Shown here: piece by piece, positions 16,777 to 23,713 of the stretch
Layout: each line of letters starts with the position of its first letter
Position numbering within the stretch: position 1 is the first letter of the stretch
NCBI GenBank assembly: GCA_903909925.1
Contig: CAIVXR010000111.1
Location: 1 to 26,404, forward strand
Direction of reading: 5' to 3'
DNA length: 26,404 bases
Source: an uncultured beta proteobacterium
GTDB lineage: Bacteria; Pseudomonadota; Gammaproteobacteria; Burkholderiales; Burkholderiaceae
Notes under the pieces: model-generated
Database searches by the model: none
What the model was told of the DNA's origin: nothing
What the model saw: only the letters and a program-made list of their open reading frames with translations
Made by a program: the position numbers and the translations under genes

Positions 16777-17583
16777 TTGTTAGAAAAAGAATTAGAGCAA
16801 TCAGAAAAGCGCTTTGAGCGTATTCGATCTTTTGTCTTAAGGGCTGGTAGGACAACTTCTGGACAGCAGCGTGCAATAGATGAGTTGGGCCCTAAATATC
16901 TATTACCTTTTGAAGATAAACCACTTGATTTAATATCTGCATTTCAAGGCTCTACTCATTCCAAAATATTGGAGATCGGATTTGGCATGGGTGAGACCAC
17001 TGCCAAGATTGCAGCCACTCGAAATCAAGACGATTTCTTAGCGATCGAGGTTCACACTCCTGGTGTAGGCGCTCTTCTTAAGCTAATTAGTGAAAATAAT
17101 CTCACTAATTTACGCCTCATTCGTCATGATGCCGTTGAGGTATTGGAAAAAATGATTTCTCCCGACTCCTTGGACGGTATTCATATTTATTTTGCTGATC
17201 CTTGGCATAAGAAGCGTCATCATAAGCGTCGCCTCATTCAAACTGAGTTTGTGCGCTTATTGGTATCTAAACTGAAACCAGAGGCCTATTTACATCTAGC
17301 AACAGATTGGCATAACTATGCTGAGCAGATGCTTTTGGTTTTGAATGCGGAAGTAGCCTTGAAAAATACCTCGACTAACTTGGTGAAGCTAGAAACATTT
17401 ACCAATGAAGATGCCGCTAAGGCAGGTGAAATCTCAAATGAATTTAAACCCTCAATAGAGCAACTTAATTCTGATCATCTAGGCTATGTTGATAGGCCGT
17501 CTTATCGACCGATTACTAAGTTTGAAACCCGCGGCATCAAACTTGGCCATGGCGTTTGGGACTTGGTTTATCGGAAAAAATAA
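16777..17583 (+). CDS. trmB: tRNA (guanine-N7-)-methyltransferase
   Basis: Transfers methyl from S-adenosylmethionine to G46 in the tRNA variable loop. 268 residues. The SAM motif EIGFGMGETT is at 66-75, and the family hallmark DPWHKKRHHKRR at 141-152 is followed by LATDWHNYAEQML. The start is a TTG at 16777, one base after the previous stop, with AGGAAAG about 12 bases upstream inside uxs. No in-frame ATG occurs in the N-terminal region before the conserved FVLRAGRTTSGQQRA part, so a rare start codon is very likely. It ends before a hairpin plus T-run shared with convergent nusB. Confidence 0.95.
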   Translation: MLEKELEQSEKRFERIRSFVLRAGRTTSGQQRAIDELGPKYLLPFEDKPLDLISAFQGSTHSKILEIGFGMGETTAKIAATRNQDDFLAIEVHTPGVGALLKLISENNLTNLRLIRHDAVEVLEKMISPDSLDGIHIYFADPWHKKRHHKRRLIQTEFVRLLVSKLKPEAYLHLATDWHNYAEQMLLVLNAEVALKNTSTNLVKLETFTNEDAAKAGEISNEFKPSIEQLNSDHLGYVDRPSYRPITKFETRGIKLGHGVWDLVYRKK

Positions 17584-17585
17584 AG

Positions 17586-17613
17586 TGCAGGTGGTAAATA
17601 CACTGCAATTTTT
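17586..17613 (+). terminator. Probable bidirectional rho-independent terminator between trmB and nusB
   Basis: The stem TGCA(G)GTG (17586-17593) pairs with CACTGCA (17601-17607) around a 7-base loop and is followed by ATTTTT on the plus strand. Read on the minus strand, the same stem is followed by CTTTATTTTTT, contributed by the A-rich end of trmB. The stem is short and has one bulge, so strength is uncertain, but its position between two converging genes fits. Confidence 0.5.
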
Positions 17614-18124
17614 AACCTGCTTGGATCTCAGTACTACGTAAGCTTTTGGCCAGAAGATCAAGCACACCATTGACGTATTTGTGGCCATCAGTGCCACCAA
17701 AAGTTTTAGCTAACTCTACTGCTTCATTGATAGCGACTTTATAAGGCACTGATAGATCTGCTGCCAGCTCGTAGGTTCCGATGAGGAGTGCGGCATGCTC
17801 TACCGGAGATAGCTCATTGATAGGGCGATCAAGCGCTGGACCAATGAGTGCCTCTAATTCATCCGTGCGCTCTAGAACACCTTCAAAGATGCCTTGGAAT
17901 AACTCTAGCTGACAGCGACGAAAAGCTGGGTCTTCAGCCAATTGTTTTGCAATAGCTATGGCACTTGGCAAGCTGCCTGCACGGCGCACTACTAAACTTT
18001 GATAGACGCCTTGTAAAGCATATTCACGGGCACGACGACGTGGCGTGAGTGAGCGTTTAGGAACTACTGACTTCGCTTCTTTTATTGTCTCGGGATTAGA
18101 AGAGTTAAGGCTTGTTTTGGACAT
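17612..18124 (-). CDS. nusB: Transcription antitermination factor NusB
   Basis: Binds boxA RNA with NusE (S10) during rRNA transcription antitermination. 170 residues, slightly longer than the E. coli protein because of a basic N-terminal tail (PKRSLTPRRRAREY, about 22-35). RRRAREYALQGVYQ opens the NusB helical domain, VEHAALLIGTYELA and INEAVELAKTFGGTDGHKYVNGVL (in part) form the conserved C-terminal half. Last gene of ribBA-ribH-nusB, 8 bases after ribH; this linkage with lumazine synthase is widespread in proteobacteria. Confidence 0.95.
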   Translation of the reverse strand: MSKTSLNSSNPETIKEAKSVVPKRSLTPRRRAREYALQGVYQSLVVRRAGSLPSAIAIAKQLAEDPAFRRCQLELFQGIFEGVLERTDELEALIGPALDRPINELSPVEHAALLIGTYELAADLSVPYKVAINEAVELAKTFGGTDGHKYVNGVLDLLAKSLRSTEIQAG

Positions 18125-18132
18125 GAAAATAA

Positions 18133-18645
18133 TTACTCTTCGCTTGGGTTGATTTCGATATCAATATCGGGTGTTAGTGCTAAAGCCAGATTAGCCATTT
18201 CTACGACAGCTCTAGCGCAATCTGCACCTTTGACTTCTACGCGAACCTGCGCTTGTTCGTCGGTATCGCAAGTCAGTACGCCATTGGCAATGGGTAGGCC
18301 TGAGTCGAGCGAGATACGGGTGATGCCTGCAGCAGATTCGTTTGAGACAAGCTCAAAGTGATAAGTTTCACCACGAATCACTGCGCCTAGAGCTACCAAG
18401 CCATCAAACTCGCCAGTCTCCACCATTTTTTGGAGCGCAAACGGAATTTCAAGAGCGCCTGGAACGGTCACGAGTTTGATGTCAGACTGTGCAACCCCTA
18501 AAGCAATTAACTCTTTAATACAGGCATTAGTGAGAGCTACACAATGTGCTTCATTAAAACGAGCCTGCACAACCCCAATCCGCAGATCTTGACCGTTGAG
18601 GTCTGCTTCTAGTACACCTACAAAGTCATTATTTGAGTTAGTCAT
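18133..18645 (-). CDS. ribH: 6,7-dimethyl-8-ribityllumazine synthase
   Basis: Condenses 5-amino-6-ribitylamino-uracil with 3,4-dihydroxy-2-butanone 4-phosphate, the penultimate step of riboflavin synthesis; usually a 60-mer or pentamer. 170 residues. RIGVVQARFNE (22-32) is the phosphate and pyrimidine site entry, VPGALEIPFALQ the conserved G-A-x-E-I-P segment, and VIRGETYHFELVSNESAAGI (with the catalytic His) the core; all intact. It ends in an acidic tail IEINPSEE. It follows ribBA after 33 bases and precedes nusB by 8 bases on the minus strand. Confidence 0.97.
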   Translation of the reverse strand: MTNSNNDFVGVLEADLNGQDLRIGVVQARFNEAHCVALTNACIKELIALGVAQSDIKLVTVPGALEIPFALQKMVETGEFDGLVALGAVIRGETYHFELVSNESAAGITRISLDSGLPIANGVLTCDTDEQAQVRVEVKGADCARAVVEMANLALALTPDIDIEINPSEE

Positions 18646-18678
18646 GATGAATATTTTCTAGATAAATATCTAAAGAGT

Positions 18679-19818
18679 TTATGGTGTGACAGGCTTATAA
18701 GGTTGATAGCCTGTAACTTCCAGTTTATAACCGGATAAACTTGGTACTGGGTTTGGGTTAGCAAGTAAGCGCATTTTGCCAACGCCAATGTCTTTTAGAA
18801 TCTGAGCGCCAATGCCATAGCTTCTGAAATCAGTTTTACGTGCCAGCGGCTTTTTGATTTCGTCTTTAGATTGGTTCAGTTTTTGAAACTGCGCCAACCA
18901 ATCTTGATCATTTGGTGCTGCGATACCTGCAGCATTGAGGAGTACTGCAACACCAGCGGGAGCGGCAGCAATCTGCTGCAATGCTTGTGCGAGCGGCCAA
19001 GAGTGGTTACTGATCTGTGAGTCCAAGAAATCAAGCACTGTCACAGGTTCATGTACCCGCACTAAAGTTTCTTGAGCTTCTGTAGGTTTGCCATGTATTA
19101 ATGCAATATGAAGGCCTGAGCTTGGAGTATCACGATAGACGATGCCTTCGAACTTGCCCCAAGGAGTAATAAATTCGCGCTTACCTTCGCGCACCACAAT
19201 ACTTTCATGTTGACTGCGGTACTGAATCAAATCAGCAATACTGCCAATCTTGAGTTGATGTTCTTTAGCAAACTCCAAGAGGTCTGGCAAGCGAGCCATA
19301 CTGCCATCATCTTTCATGATTTCGCAAATCACCGCTGTAGGTGAGCAGCCAGCCATTGCAGCAAGGTCACAACCGGCTTCTGTATGGCCAGAACGAATCA
19401 GCACGCCACCCGGTTGCGCCATGAGCGGGAAGATATGACCAGGTTGAACTAAATCATTTGGCTTAGCATTCGAAGCTACAGCAGTTTTAATGGTTAAGGC
19501 GCGATCTGCAGCAGAGATACCGGTAGTGACTCCAGTGGCAGCTTCAATCGAGACTGTGAAATTGGTTCCCATCGCGGTGCCGTTATCGCGCACCATCAGC
19601 GGCAGGTTTAATTGCTGACAACGTTCACGAGTTAATGTCAAACAAATCAGACCACGACCATGCTTTGCCATAAAGTTCACTGCCTCAGCCGTAACGTGAT
19701 CAGCAGCCAGAACTAGGTCACCCTCGTTTTCACGATCTTCTTCATCAACGAGAATAACCATCTTGCCAGCGCGCAGGTCGGCAATGATTTCTTCAGTAGA
19801 GGCAAGGGTATTTGGCAT
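18679..19818 (-). CDS. ribBA: 3,4-dihydroxy-2-butanone 4-phosphate synthase fused to a degenerate GTP cyclohydrolase II-like domain
   Basis: 379 residues. The N-terminal half (1-205) is a complete RibB: DEEDRENEGD (25-34) with the metal-binding glutamate and RSGHTEAGCDLAAMAG (142-157). It makes 3,4-dihydroxy-2-butanone 4-phosphate from ribulose 5-phosphate. The C-terminal half (about 206-379) begins like GTP cyclohydrolase II (FITPWGKFEG, then RVHEPVT at 254-260), but the zinc site C-x10-C-x-C is gone and there is no cysteine at all after residue 165. The catalytic Q-E-G-R-G-I-G-L region reads NAAGIAAPN (295-303). RibBA homologues with such a decayed half, sometimes called RibBX, are known in proteobacteria. 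This protein should therefore supply RibB activity only. Confidence 0.95.
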   Translation of the reverse strand: MPNTLASTEEIIADLRAGKMVILVDEEDRENEGDLVLAADHVTAEAVNFMAKHGRGLICLTLTRERCQQLNLPLMVRDNGTAMGTNFTVSIEAATGVTTGISAADRALTIKTAVASNAKPNDLVQPGHIFPLMAQPGGVLIRSGHTEAGCDLAAMAGCSPTAVICEIMKDDGSMARLPDLLEFAKEHQLKIGSIADLIQYRSQHESIVVREGKREFITPWGKFEGIVYRDTPSSGLHIALIHGKPTEAQETLVRVHEPVTVLDFLDSQISNHSWPLAQALQQIAAAPAGVAVLLNAAGIAAPNDQDWLAQFQKLNQSKDEIKKPLARKTDFRSYGIGAQILKDIGVGKMRLLANPNPVPSLSGYKLEVTGYQPYKPVTP

Positions 19819-19941
19819 AGCCCTCTATTTTAAGCTGAGCAGGCAATTACTGTGAGCTCTTACAGGAATATGCCGACTTTCGGACAGCAAGAGCCTCGAT
19901 GAGGTCTTTTAAGGGTTCTCAGACCCCCTGAAAATTCTTCT

Positions 19942-20283
19942 ATGCCCCAGTCATCCCAAGCTACCCCAAAAGATTGGCTAGATCGTCAAGTTAGCTTATC
20001 TAAGGGCTTTATTTTATTGGAAGTCTTAGTAGCCATGAGTCTAATTTTGGGCTCATGGATGGCTTTAGTTGGCACCTATCAAAACCTAGCCTTACGTACT
20101 ACCCAAACTGAAAACAAAAGAGCACAACTACGCAAGGAGTTTGATGCCTTTGAAACGATTGAGCAAGCTAGGGCAGGTACTAAAGCAAATATCAAAGGTC
20201 AAAGCAATGAATCTACTCGAGTGTCTAGTCGCAATCGCACTCAGCATGGTGCTTCTAAACCCAATGTTAAAAACCAGCGCTGA
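19942..20283 (+). CDS. pilV: Type IV minor pilin, PilV/GspI-like (short)
   Basis: 113 residues. It carries a class III prepilin signal: a 22-residue leader ending SLSKG, cleavage before F, then FILLEVLVAMSLILGSWMAL, where Glu is at mature position +5 and the hydrophobic helix follows. FILLEVLVAM is the PilV/GspI style. The rest is short and polar, ending in a serine/asparagine-rich, low-complexity tail. The last 140 bases overlap the next gene in another phase, so the tail may be shaped by that overlap. No clear ribosome site precedes the ATG, and no in-frame alternative start exists before the leader. First gene of pilV-pilW-pilX-fimT. Confidence 0.7.
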   Translation: MPQSSQATPKDWLDRQVSLSKGFILLEVLVAMSLILGSWMALVGTYQNLALRTTQTENKRAQLRKEFDAFETIEQARAGTKANIKGQSNESTRVSSRNRTQHGASKPNVKNQR

Positions 20284-20833
20284 TTTGCTAGCTAAACAAA
20301 TCGAATATGAGAAAAGACAAGCTCTTGCTTCTGAAGCAGATCGTGCATTTGAGCTCATAGGTCGCGCACTCCGAGTGGCAGGGTATCGCAATATTCATTC
20401 TAAGCAGCAACGTAAGCAAAAAGATCAATTCATACAAGTTCAAAAAAAGTCAGGCTATCGAGGATCAGATTCCTTGATGGTTCAATATGAGCTATCTACT
20501 GAAGTCGATTTTGACTGTATTGGCAACGTTCTAAATCAAGAGCGCACTCAGCATGGTTTGGCACGCCAGGGATTTCTAGTAGATAGACAAGCTGGTATCA
20601 CTAAAGGGACTAAGGTTAATGGTGGATCCTTAATTTGCCAATCACTAGATCGGCAGGGCCGTGTACAAAATACGACCTTGATGAATGGCGTGAATGTCTT
20701 ATTGATTGAAGAGCTTGTAACTCCAGAAAAATTATCCCCTCAAAAACTTTTTAAAGTAAGCCTGCAGATGACTGACGGCGCCTTGTTCAATATTGATCTA
20801 GAGCGCACCTTTAGTACGAGAAATTTGCCATGA
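20144..20833 (+). CDS. pilW: Type IV minor pilin, PilW-like
   Basis: 229 residues from ATG 20144, which has AAGGAG at 20134-20139 but only 4 bases of spacing; ATG 20207 preceded by AAAGG is the alternative. The longer start gives a basic 21-residue leader (MPLKRLSKLGQVLKQISKVKA) followed by MNLLECLVAIALSMVLL, in which Glu falls exactly at +5, so it makes a proper prepilin; position -1 is Ala rather than Gly. Later, YRGSDSLMVQYE and FDCIGNVL resemble PilW proteins. The shorter start would leave no leader. Overlaps pilV by 140 bases (77 with the short start) and pilX by 4. Probably membrane-inserted then assembled at the pilus base or tip. Confidence 0.7.
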   Translation: MPLKRLSKLGQVLKQISKVKAMNLLECLVAIALSMVLLNPMLKTSADLLAKQIEYEKRQALASEADRAFELIGRALRVAGYRNIHSKQQRKQKDQFIQVQKKSGYRGSDSLMVQYELSTEVDFDCIGNVLNQERTQHGLARQGFLVDRQAGITKGTKVNGGSLICQSLDRQGRVQNTTLMNGVNVLLIEELVTPEKLSPQKLFKVSLQMTDGALFNIDLERTFSTRNLP

Positions 20834-21159
20834 TCCTTGCATGGGTAATTTCCTTACTTCTGCTTTGTGCCTCTTTGGTTGTGCATTTAGAGCGCTTGAC
20901 TGCGCTACGAATTATTGAGCTTAAAACAATCGAGGTGGCACAACAAAATTTTATTGCTGCAGAAAAATCAGTTGTAGATTGTCAGAATAATCTTACCGCC
21001 CTTTCTGCATTAACCGAAAACTCCTGCTTTATTCAACCTATCTCCAAAAACATCTGGCTCATTACTAGCAAACAAAAACCAGCAATTCAAGTTCATGTTG
21101 CATTAGATGAAAAGTCAGGATTTGTTACACGCTTAAATTGGCGACAAGCTTTTGAATAA
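20830..21159 (+). CDS. Short PilX/GspK-like minor pilin candidate
   Basis: 109 residues, start ATG overlapping the pilW stop (ATGA). One N-terminal membrane helix, MILAWVISLLLLCASLVVHL (1-20), is followed by a helical region and FIAAEKSVVDCQNNL, which resembles the A-E-x-x-x-x-D-C/A part of PilX and GspK. It lacks a basic leader and the G-xxxx-E prepilin motif; the only early Glu is residue 21. It is also much shorter than typical PilX proteins. Position between PilW- and FimT-like genes is the main reason for the call. It might act without cleavage by prepilin peptidase, or be a decayed pilin. Confidence 0.5.
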   Translation: MILAWVISLLLLCASLVVHLERLTALRIIELKTIEVAQQNFIAAEKSVVDCQNNLTALSALTENSCFIQPISKNIWLITSKQKPAIQVHVALDEKSGFVTRLNWRQAFE

Positions 21160-21706
21160 ACATGATTCGTCTCATGGGAGTAGCTTACTTGAGTTAATGG
21201 TAGTGATATTAATTATTGCCATCATGGCGATGATCACTATGCCGCTCTTGCAAAACCAAATCGCTGCACGAGAAATTAATTCAGTTGCCAGAAGGTTTAT
21301 TGCACATGCCCATTTCGCTCGGCAGCAAGCTTTACATCTTGGCGAGCAAGTATTGCTGAGGCCTGCTGCTGAGAGTGGCTGGGATGAGGGCTGGGTAGTT
21401 CAGAGTAGCTGCATCACTAAGGTAGCTAAATTAAACTGCACTCCTAAATATTGGTTTTCTCAAGGGACAATAGACCCTATTTATTTCAAGGGCGGTGGCA
21501 GGCAGTTTGTCGACCCCCACTCTGGTAAACGAGGTGTTTTGTTCAATGCCGCTGGAGCGGCTAAATCAGGACATGGAGGCTTTGTAGCCAATCGACTGAT
21601 CTTGGGTCATCACAGGCAGCCTAACCTTGAGCGCCAGCTTATTTTGGGGAGTGGAGGGCGTTGGAGAATCTGTGACCCAGCCAGAGATGCCAAGCGCTGC
21701 CATTGA
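21152..21706 (+). CDS. fimT: Type IV minor pilin, FimT/GspH-like
   Basis: 184 residues. A 9-residue leader MNKHDSSHG precedes mature SSLLELMVVILIIAIMAMIT; Gly is at -1 and Glu at +5, a complete class III prepilin signal. The GspH-type body follows, with VARRFIAHAHFARQQAL, GWDEGWVV, and a C-terminal LGSGGRWRICDP that matches the end of FimT/GspH proteins; two Cys near the end (CDPARDAKRC) may form a disulphide. The start is TTG at 21152: a stop lies upstream in this frame and no ATG precedes the motif. It overlaps pilX by 8 bases. The stop lies 17 bases before the ribD start. Confidence 0.75.
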   Translation: MNKHDSSHGSSLLELMVVILIIAIMAMITMPLLQNQIAAREINSVARRFIAHAHFARQQALHLGEQVLLRPAAESGWDEGWVVQSSCITKVAKLNCTPKYWFSQGTIDPIYFKGGGRQFVDPHSGKRGVLFNAAGAAKSGHGGFVANRLILGHHRQPNLERQLILGSGGRWRICDPARDAKRCH

Positions 21707-21722
21707 ATGGTTTAATAGATGC

Positions 21723-22850
21723 ATGTACAGCGCAGTTGACCATCAGTTTATGAGCGAGGCTTTAGCCGAGGCTCAAAAGGCACTATATTTATCCAATCCA
21801 AATCCACGGGTGGGGTGCGTCATCGTTAAAGATGGGCAAGTCATTGGGCGTGGCTTTACGCAAAAGGTTGGACAGGCTCATGCAGAAGTTCAGGCATTAG
21901 CTGACGCTAAATCGAAAGGTAAAGACCCGGTAGGCTCCACGGTCTACGTCACACTAGAGCCCTGCAATCACAAGGGTAAAACCCCTCCATGCGTGGATGC
22001 CTTGATTGCTTCAAAACCAGCCAAAGTCATTGCTGCAATGAGCGATCCCAATCCTTTGGTTGGTGGCAAGGGATTAGAAAGATTAAAAGCAGCAGGTATT
22101 GAAGTGCATTGCGGTTTGTTAGAAACGGAAGCCCAAGAACTGAATCGTGGATTTATTTCAAGGATGACAAGAGGTCTTCCTTGGGTGCGTATGAAAATCG
22201 CCGCCAGCCTCGATGGCAAGACTGCATTGCCAGACGGTAAAAGCAAATGGATTACTGGGGCACTTGCCAGAGCAGATGGACATCATTGGCGCGCACAAGC
22301 TTGCGCCATCGTGACGGGTGTGGGCACTGTTAAGGAGGATGACCCTTCTTTGAATGTAAGAGATGTGGCAACACAACGTCAGCCCTGCAGAATTATTATT
22401 GATTCCAAGTTAGAGACTCCTCCAAATGCCAAGATCCTCAATGAGCTTGATCAATCCAAAGTTCTGATTGTGTGTGCAGGACTCGATTCTCCAGAAAGAC
22501 AAGAGAAAGCTAAAGCCTTTCAAGTCCGCGGTATTGAGGTAATGGCGATGGCGAATACTTCTGGCAAAGTAGATTTACCAAAACTGTTTTCTTATCTTGC
22601 TAAAGAGCGCCAGATGAATGAGATTCATATTGAGTCAGGCTTCAAGCTCAATGGATCGATGCTGCGAGAAGATTGCGTGGATGAGTTATTGCTCTACTAC
22701 GCTCCATTTTTCATGGGCGAGGGTATTGGTATGGCAAATGTACCAAGCTTAGCCGCATTAGATGCGCCAAAAGAATGGACAATCATCGATCAGTGTTTGT
22801 TTGGCCCTGATTTAAGACTTCGCTTAGTTAAAAGACTAATTAAGAACTAA
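21723..22850 (+). CDS. ribD: Bifunctional diaminohydroxyphosphoribosylaminopyrimidine deaminase / 5-amino-6-(5-phosphoribosylamino)uracil reductase
   Basis: Two successive riboflavin steps: deamination then NADPH-dependent reduction. 375 residues from ATG 21723 (MYSAVDHQFMSEAL), matching the family start; the open frame extends upstream to 21627, but that extension overlaps fimT and is not conserved-looking. The zinc deaminase site is HAE (53-55) plus CNHKGKTPPC (81-90). The reductase half begins around WVRMKIAASLDGKTAL with KWITG. Both halves look intact. ribE starts 9 bases after the stop. No strong ribosome site is seen before the ATG. Confidence 0.96.
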   Translation: MYSAVDHQFMSEALAEAQKALYLSNPNPRVGCVIVKDGQVIGRGFTQKVGQAHAEVQALADAKSKGKDPVGSTVYVTLEPCNHKGKTPPCVDALIASKPAKVIAAMSDPNPLVGGKGLERLKAAGIEVHCGLLETEAQELNRGFISRMTRGLPWVRMKIAASLDGKTALPDGKSKWITGALARADGHHWRAQACAIVTGVGTVKEDDPSLNVRDVATQRQPCRIIIDSKLETPPNAKILNELDQSKVLIVCAGLDSPERQEKAKAFQVRGIEVMAMANTSGKVDLPKLFSYLAKERQMNEIHIESGFKLNGSMLREDCVDELLLYYAPFFMGEGIGMANVPSLAALDAPKEWTIIDQCLFGPDLRLRLVKRLIKN

Positions 22851-22859
22851 AATCTCCCT

Positions 22860-23471
22860 ATGTTTACTGGAATCATTACTGCTGTTGGTCAAATTACAAG
22901 CGCACAAGCGAAGGGCGATGGCCTACATTTAGTAGTCGAGGTACCAATGGGCTACCTCGATGATGTTGCTTTAGGCGACAGTATTGCCATCGCAGGCGCC
23001 TGTATGACTGCGACACAATTTAAGGGGAATACATTCTCTTTAGACATTTCCCGCGAGTCTCTTAGTAAAACAGTTGGCTTAGATAAAGTAGGCCCTGTGA
23101 ATCTGGAGAAGGCAATGCGCCTCAATGATCGATTAGGTGGCCACTTAGTCAGTGGGCATGTCGATGGGTTTGGTAAAGTAGTCCACTTCTCACAAGTAGC
23201 TAACGATGCCTATGGCTCTTGGTTGCTACGCATTGAGGCTCCAAAAGAATTGGCGCCATTTCTGGCCTACAAGGGATCGATTGTGGTGAATGGTGTTTCG
23301 CTAACAGTGAATAAAACAGAAGATAGCCTAAATGCTTGCGTAGTCGATATCAATCTAATCCCTCATACTCTACAAAGCACTACCTTGGGTAAGCTACAAC
23401 AGGGTGATGCGGTCAACCTTGAGGTTGATTTGATTGCGCGCTATGTTGCGCGCATGCTGAATAAAAATTAG
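22860..23471 (+). CDS. ribE: Riboflavin synthase, alpha chain
   Basis: Last step of the pathway: dismutation of two 6,7-dimethyl-8-ribityllumazine molecules to riboflavin. 203 residues, typical. The MFTGIITAVGQI start and the two lumazine-binding repeats are present: first with IAGACMTAT, second with LNDRLGGHLVSGHVDG and NGVSLTVNK. The pair ribD-ribE is a tight operon. The stop at 23469-23471 overlaps the stop of a possible small minus-strand gene (23468-23647). Symbol follows the ribE usage for riboflavin synthase; some annotations use ribC. Confidence 0.96.
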   Translation: MFTGIITAVGQITSAQAKGDGLHLVVEVPMGYLDDVALGDSIAIAGACMTATQFKGNTFSLDISRESLSKTVGLDKVGPVNLEKAMRLNDRLGGHLVSGHVDGFGKVVHFSQVANDAYGSWLLRIEAPKELAPFLAYKGSIVVNGVSLTVNKTEDSLNACVVDINLIPHTLQSTTLGKLQQGDAVNLEVDLIARYVARMLNKN

Positions 23472-23647
23472 AGATTTTTTAATTCAACTCTAATTGTGGG
23501 CCCACCTTTTCTAGAGTGAGCTATTCTAATAAGCAATTCATCATCCAGTAAATCTAACTGAGATTGAGGTGCTCTCGGCGCAAGCAAGAACTTCTTTCTA
23601 CCTATATCAGAATGTATTGCTAAAAGCTCTTTGTTAGTCTGTTTCAT
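23468..23647 (-). CDS. Possible small protein of 59 residues, unknown
   Basis: On the minus strand an ATG at 23645-23647 opens a frame without stops to TAA at 23468-23470, giving 59 residues. It starts MKQTNKELLAIHSDIGRKKF and ends GGPTIRVELKNL. The middle is leucine-rich and acidic (LDLLDDELLIRIA) and could form an amphipathic helix. I recognise no family. No convincing ribosome site is visible, although an 8-bp inverted repeat followed by TTTATT at its end could be a weak terminator. It occupies most of the space between ribE and higB and is the only candidate gene there. It may be chance: 59 codons are not rare in such DNA. Confidence 0.35.
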   Translation of the reverse strand: MKQTNKELLAIHSDIGRKKFLLAPRAPQSQLDLLDDELLIRIAHSRKGGPTIRVELKNL

Positions 23648-23713
23648 TTTTGGCTAATCGCTATAAAGGGGCAAATATAATTCTTTTTGATACCAAATTA
23701 CAGCATGTATAAA

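Noticed and set aside
19819..19941. FMN riboswitch in front of ribBA
   Set aside because: The conserved core (AGGG-x-GGGG, CCGGCGG and the later G-C-C-C-G-C-G-A-G-C part) is absent on the minus strand. Only a loose TTTTCAGGGGG resemblance exists at the start.
20128..20391. 87-residue minus-strand frame over the pilV-pilW overlap
   Set aside because: Composition is serine/arginine-rich as expected from a shadow frame and it has no ribosome site or motif.
19942..20833. pilV and pilW as one frameshifted gene
   Set aside because: Each has its own complete membrane helix with Glu at +5 of a prepilin signal, so they are two proteins. The overlap is unusual but not evidence of a broken single gene.
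21627..21722. N-terminal extension of RibD by 32 residues
   Set aside because: It overlaps the end of fimT, is not like RibD, and the family start is matched by ATG 21723 (MYSAVDHQFM).
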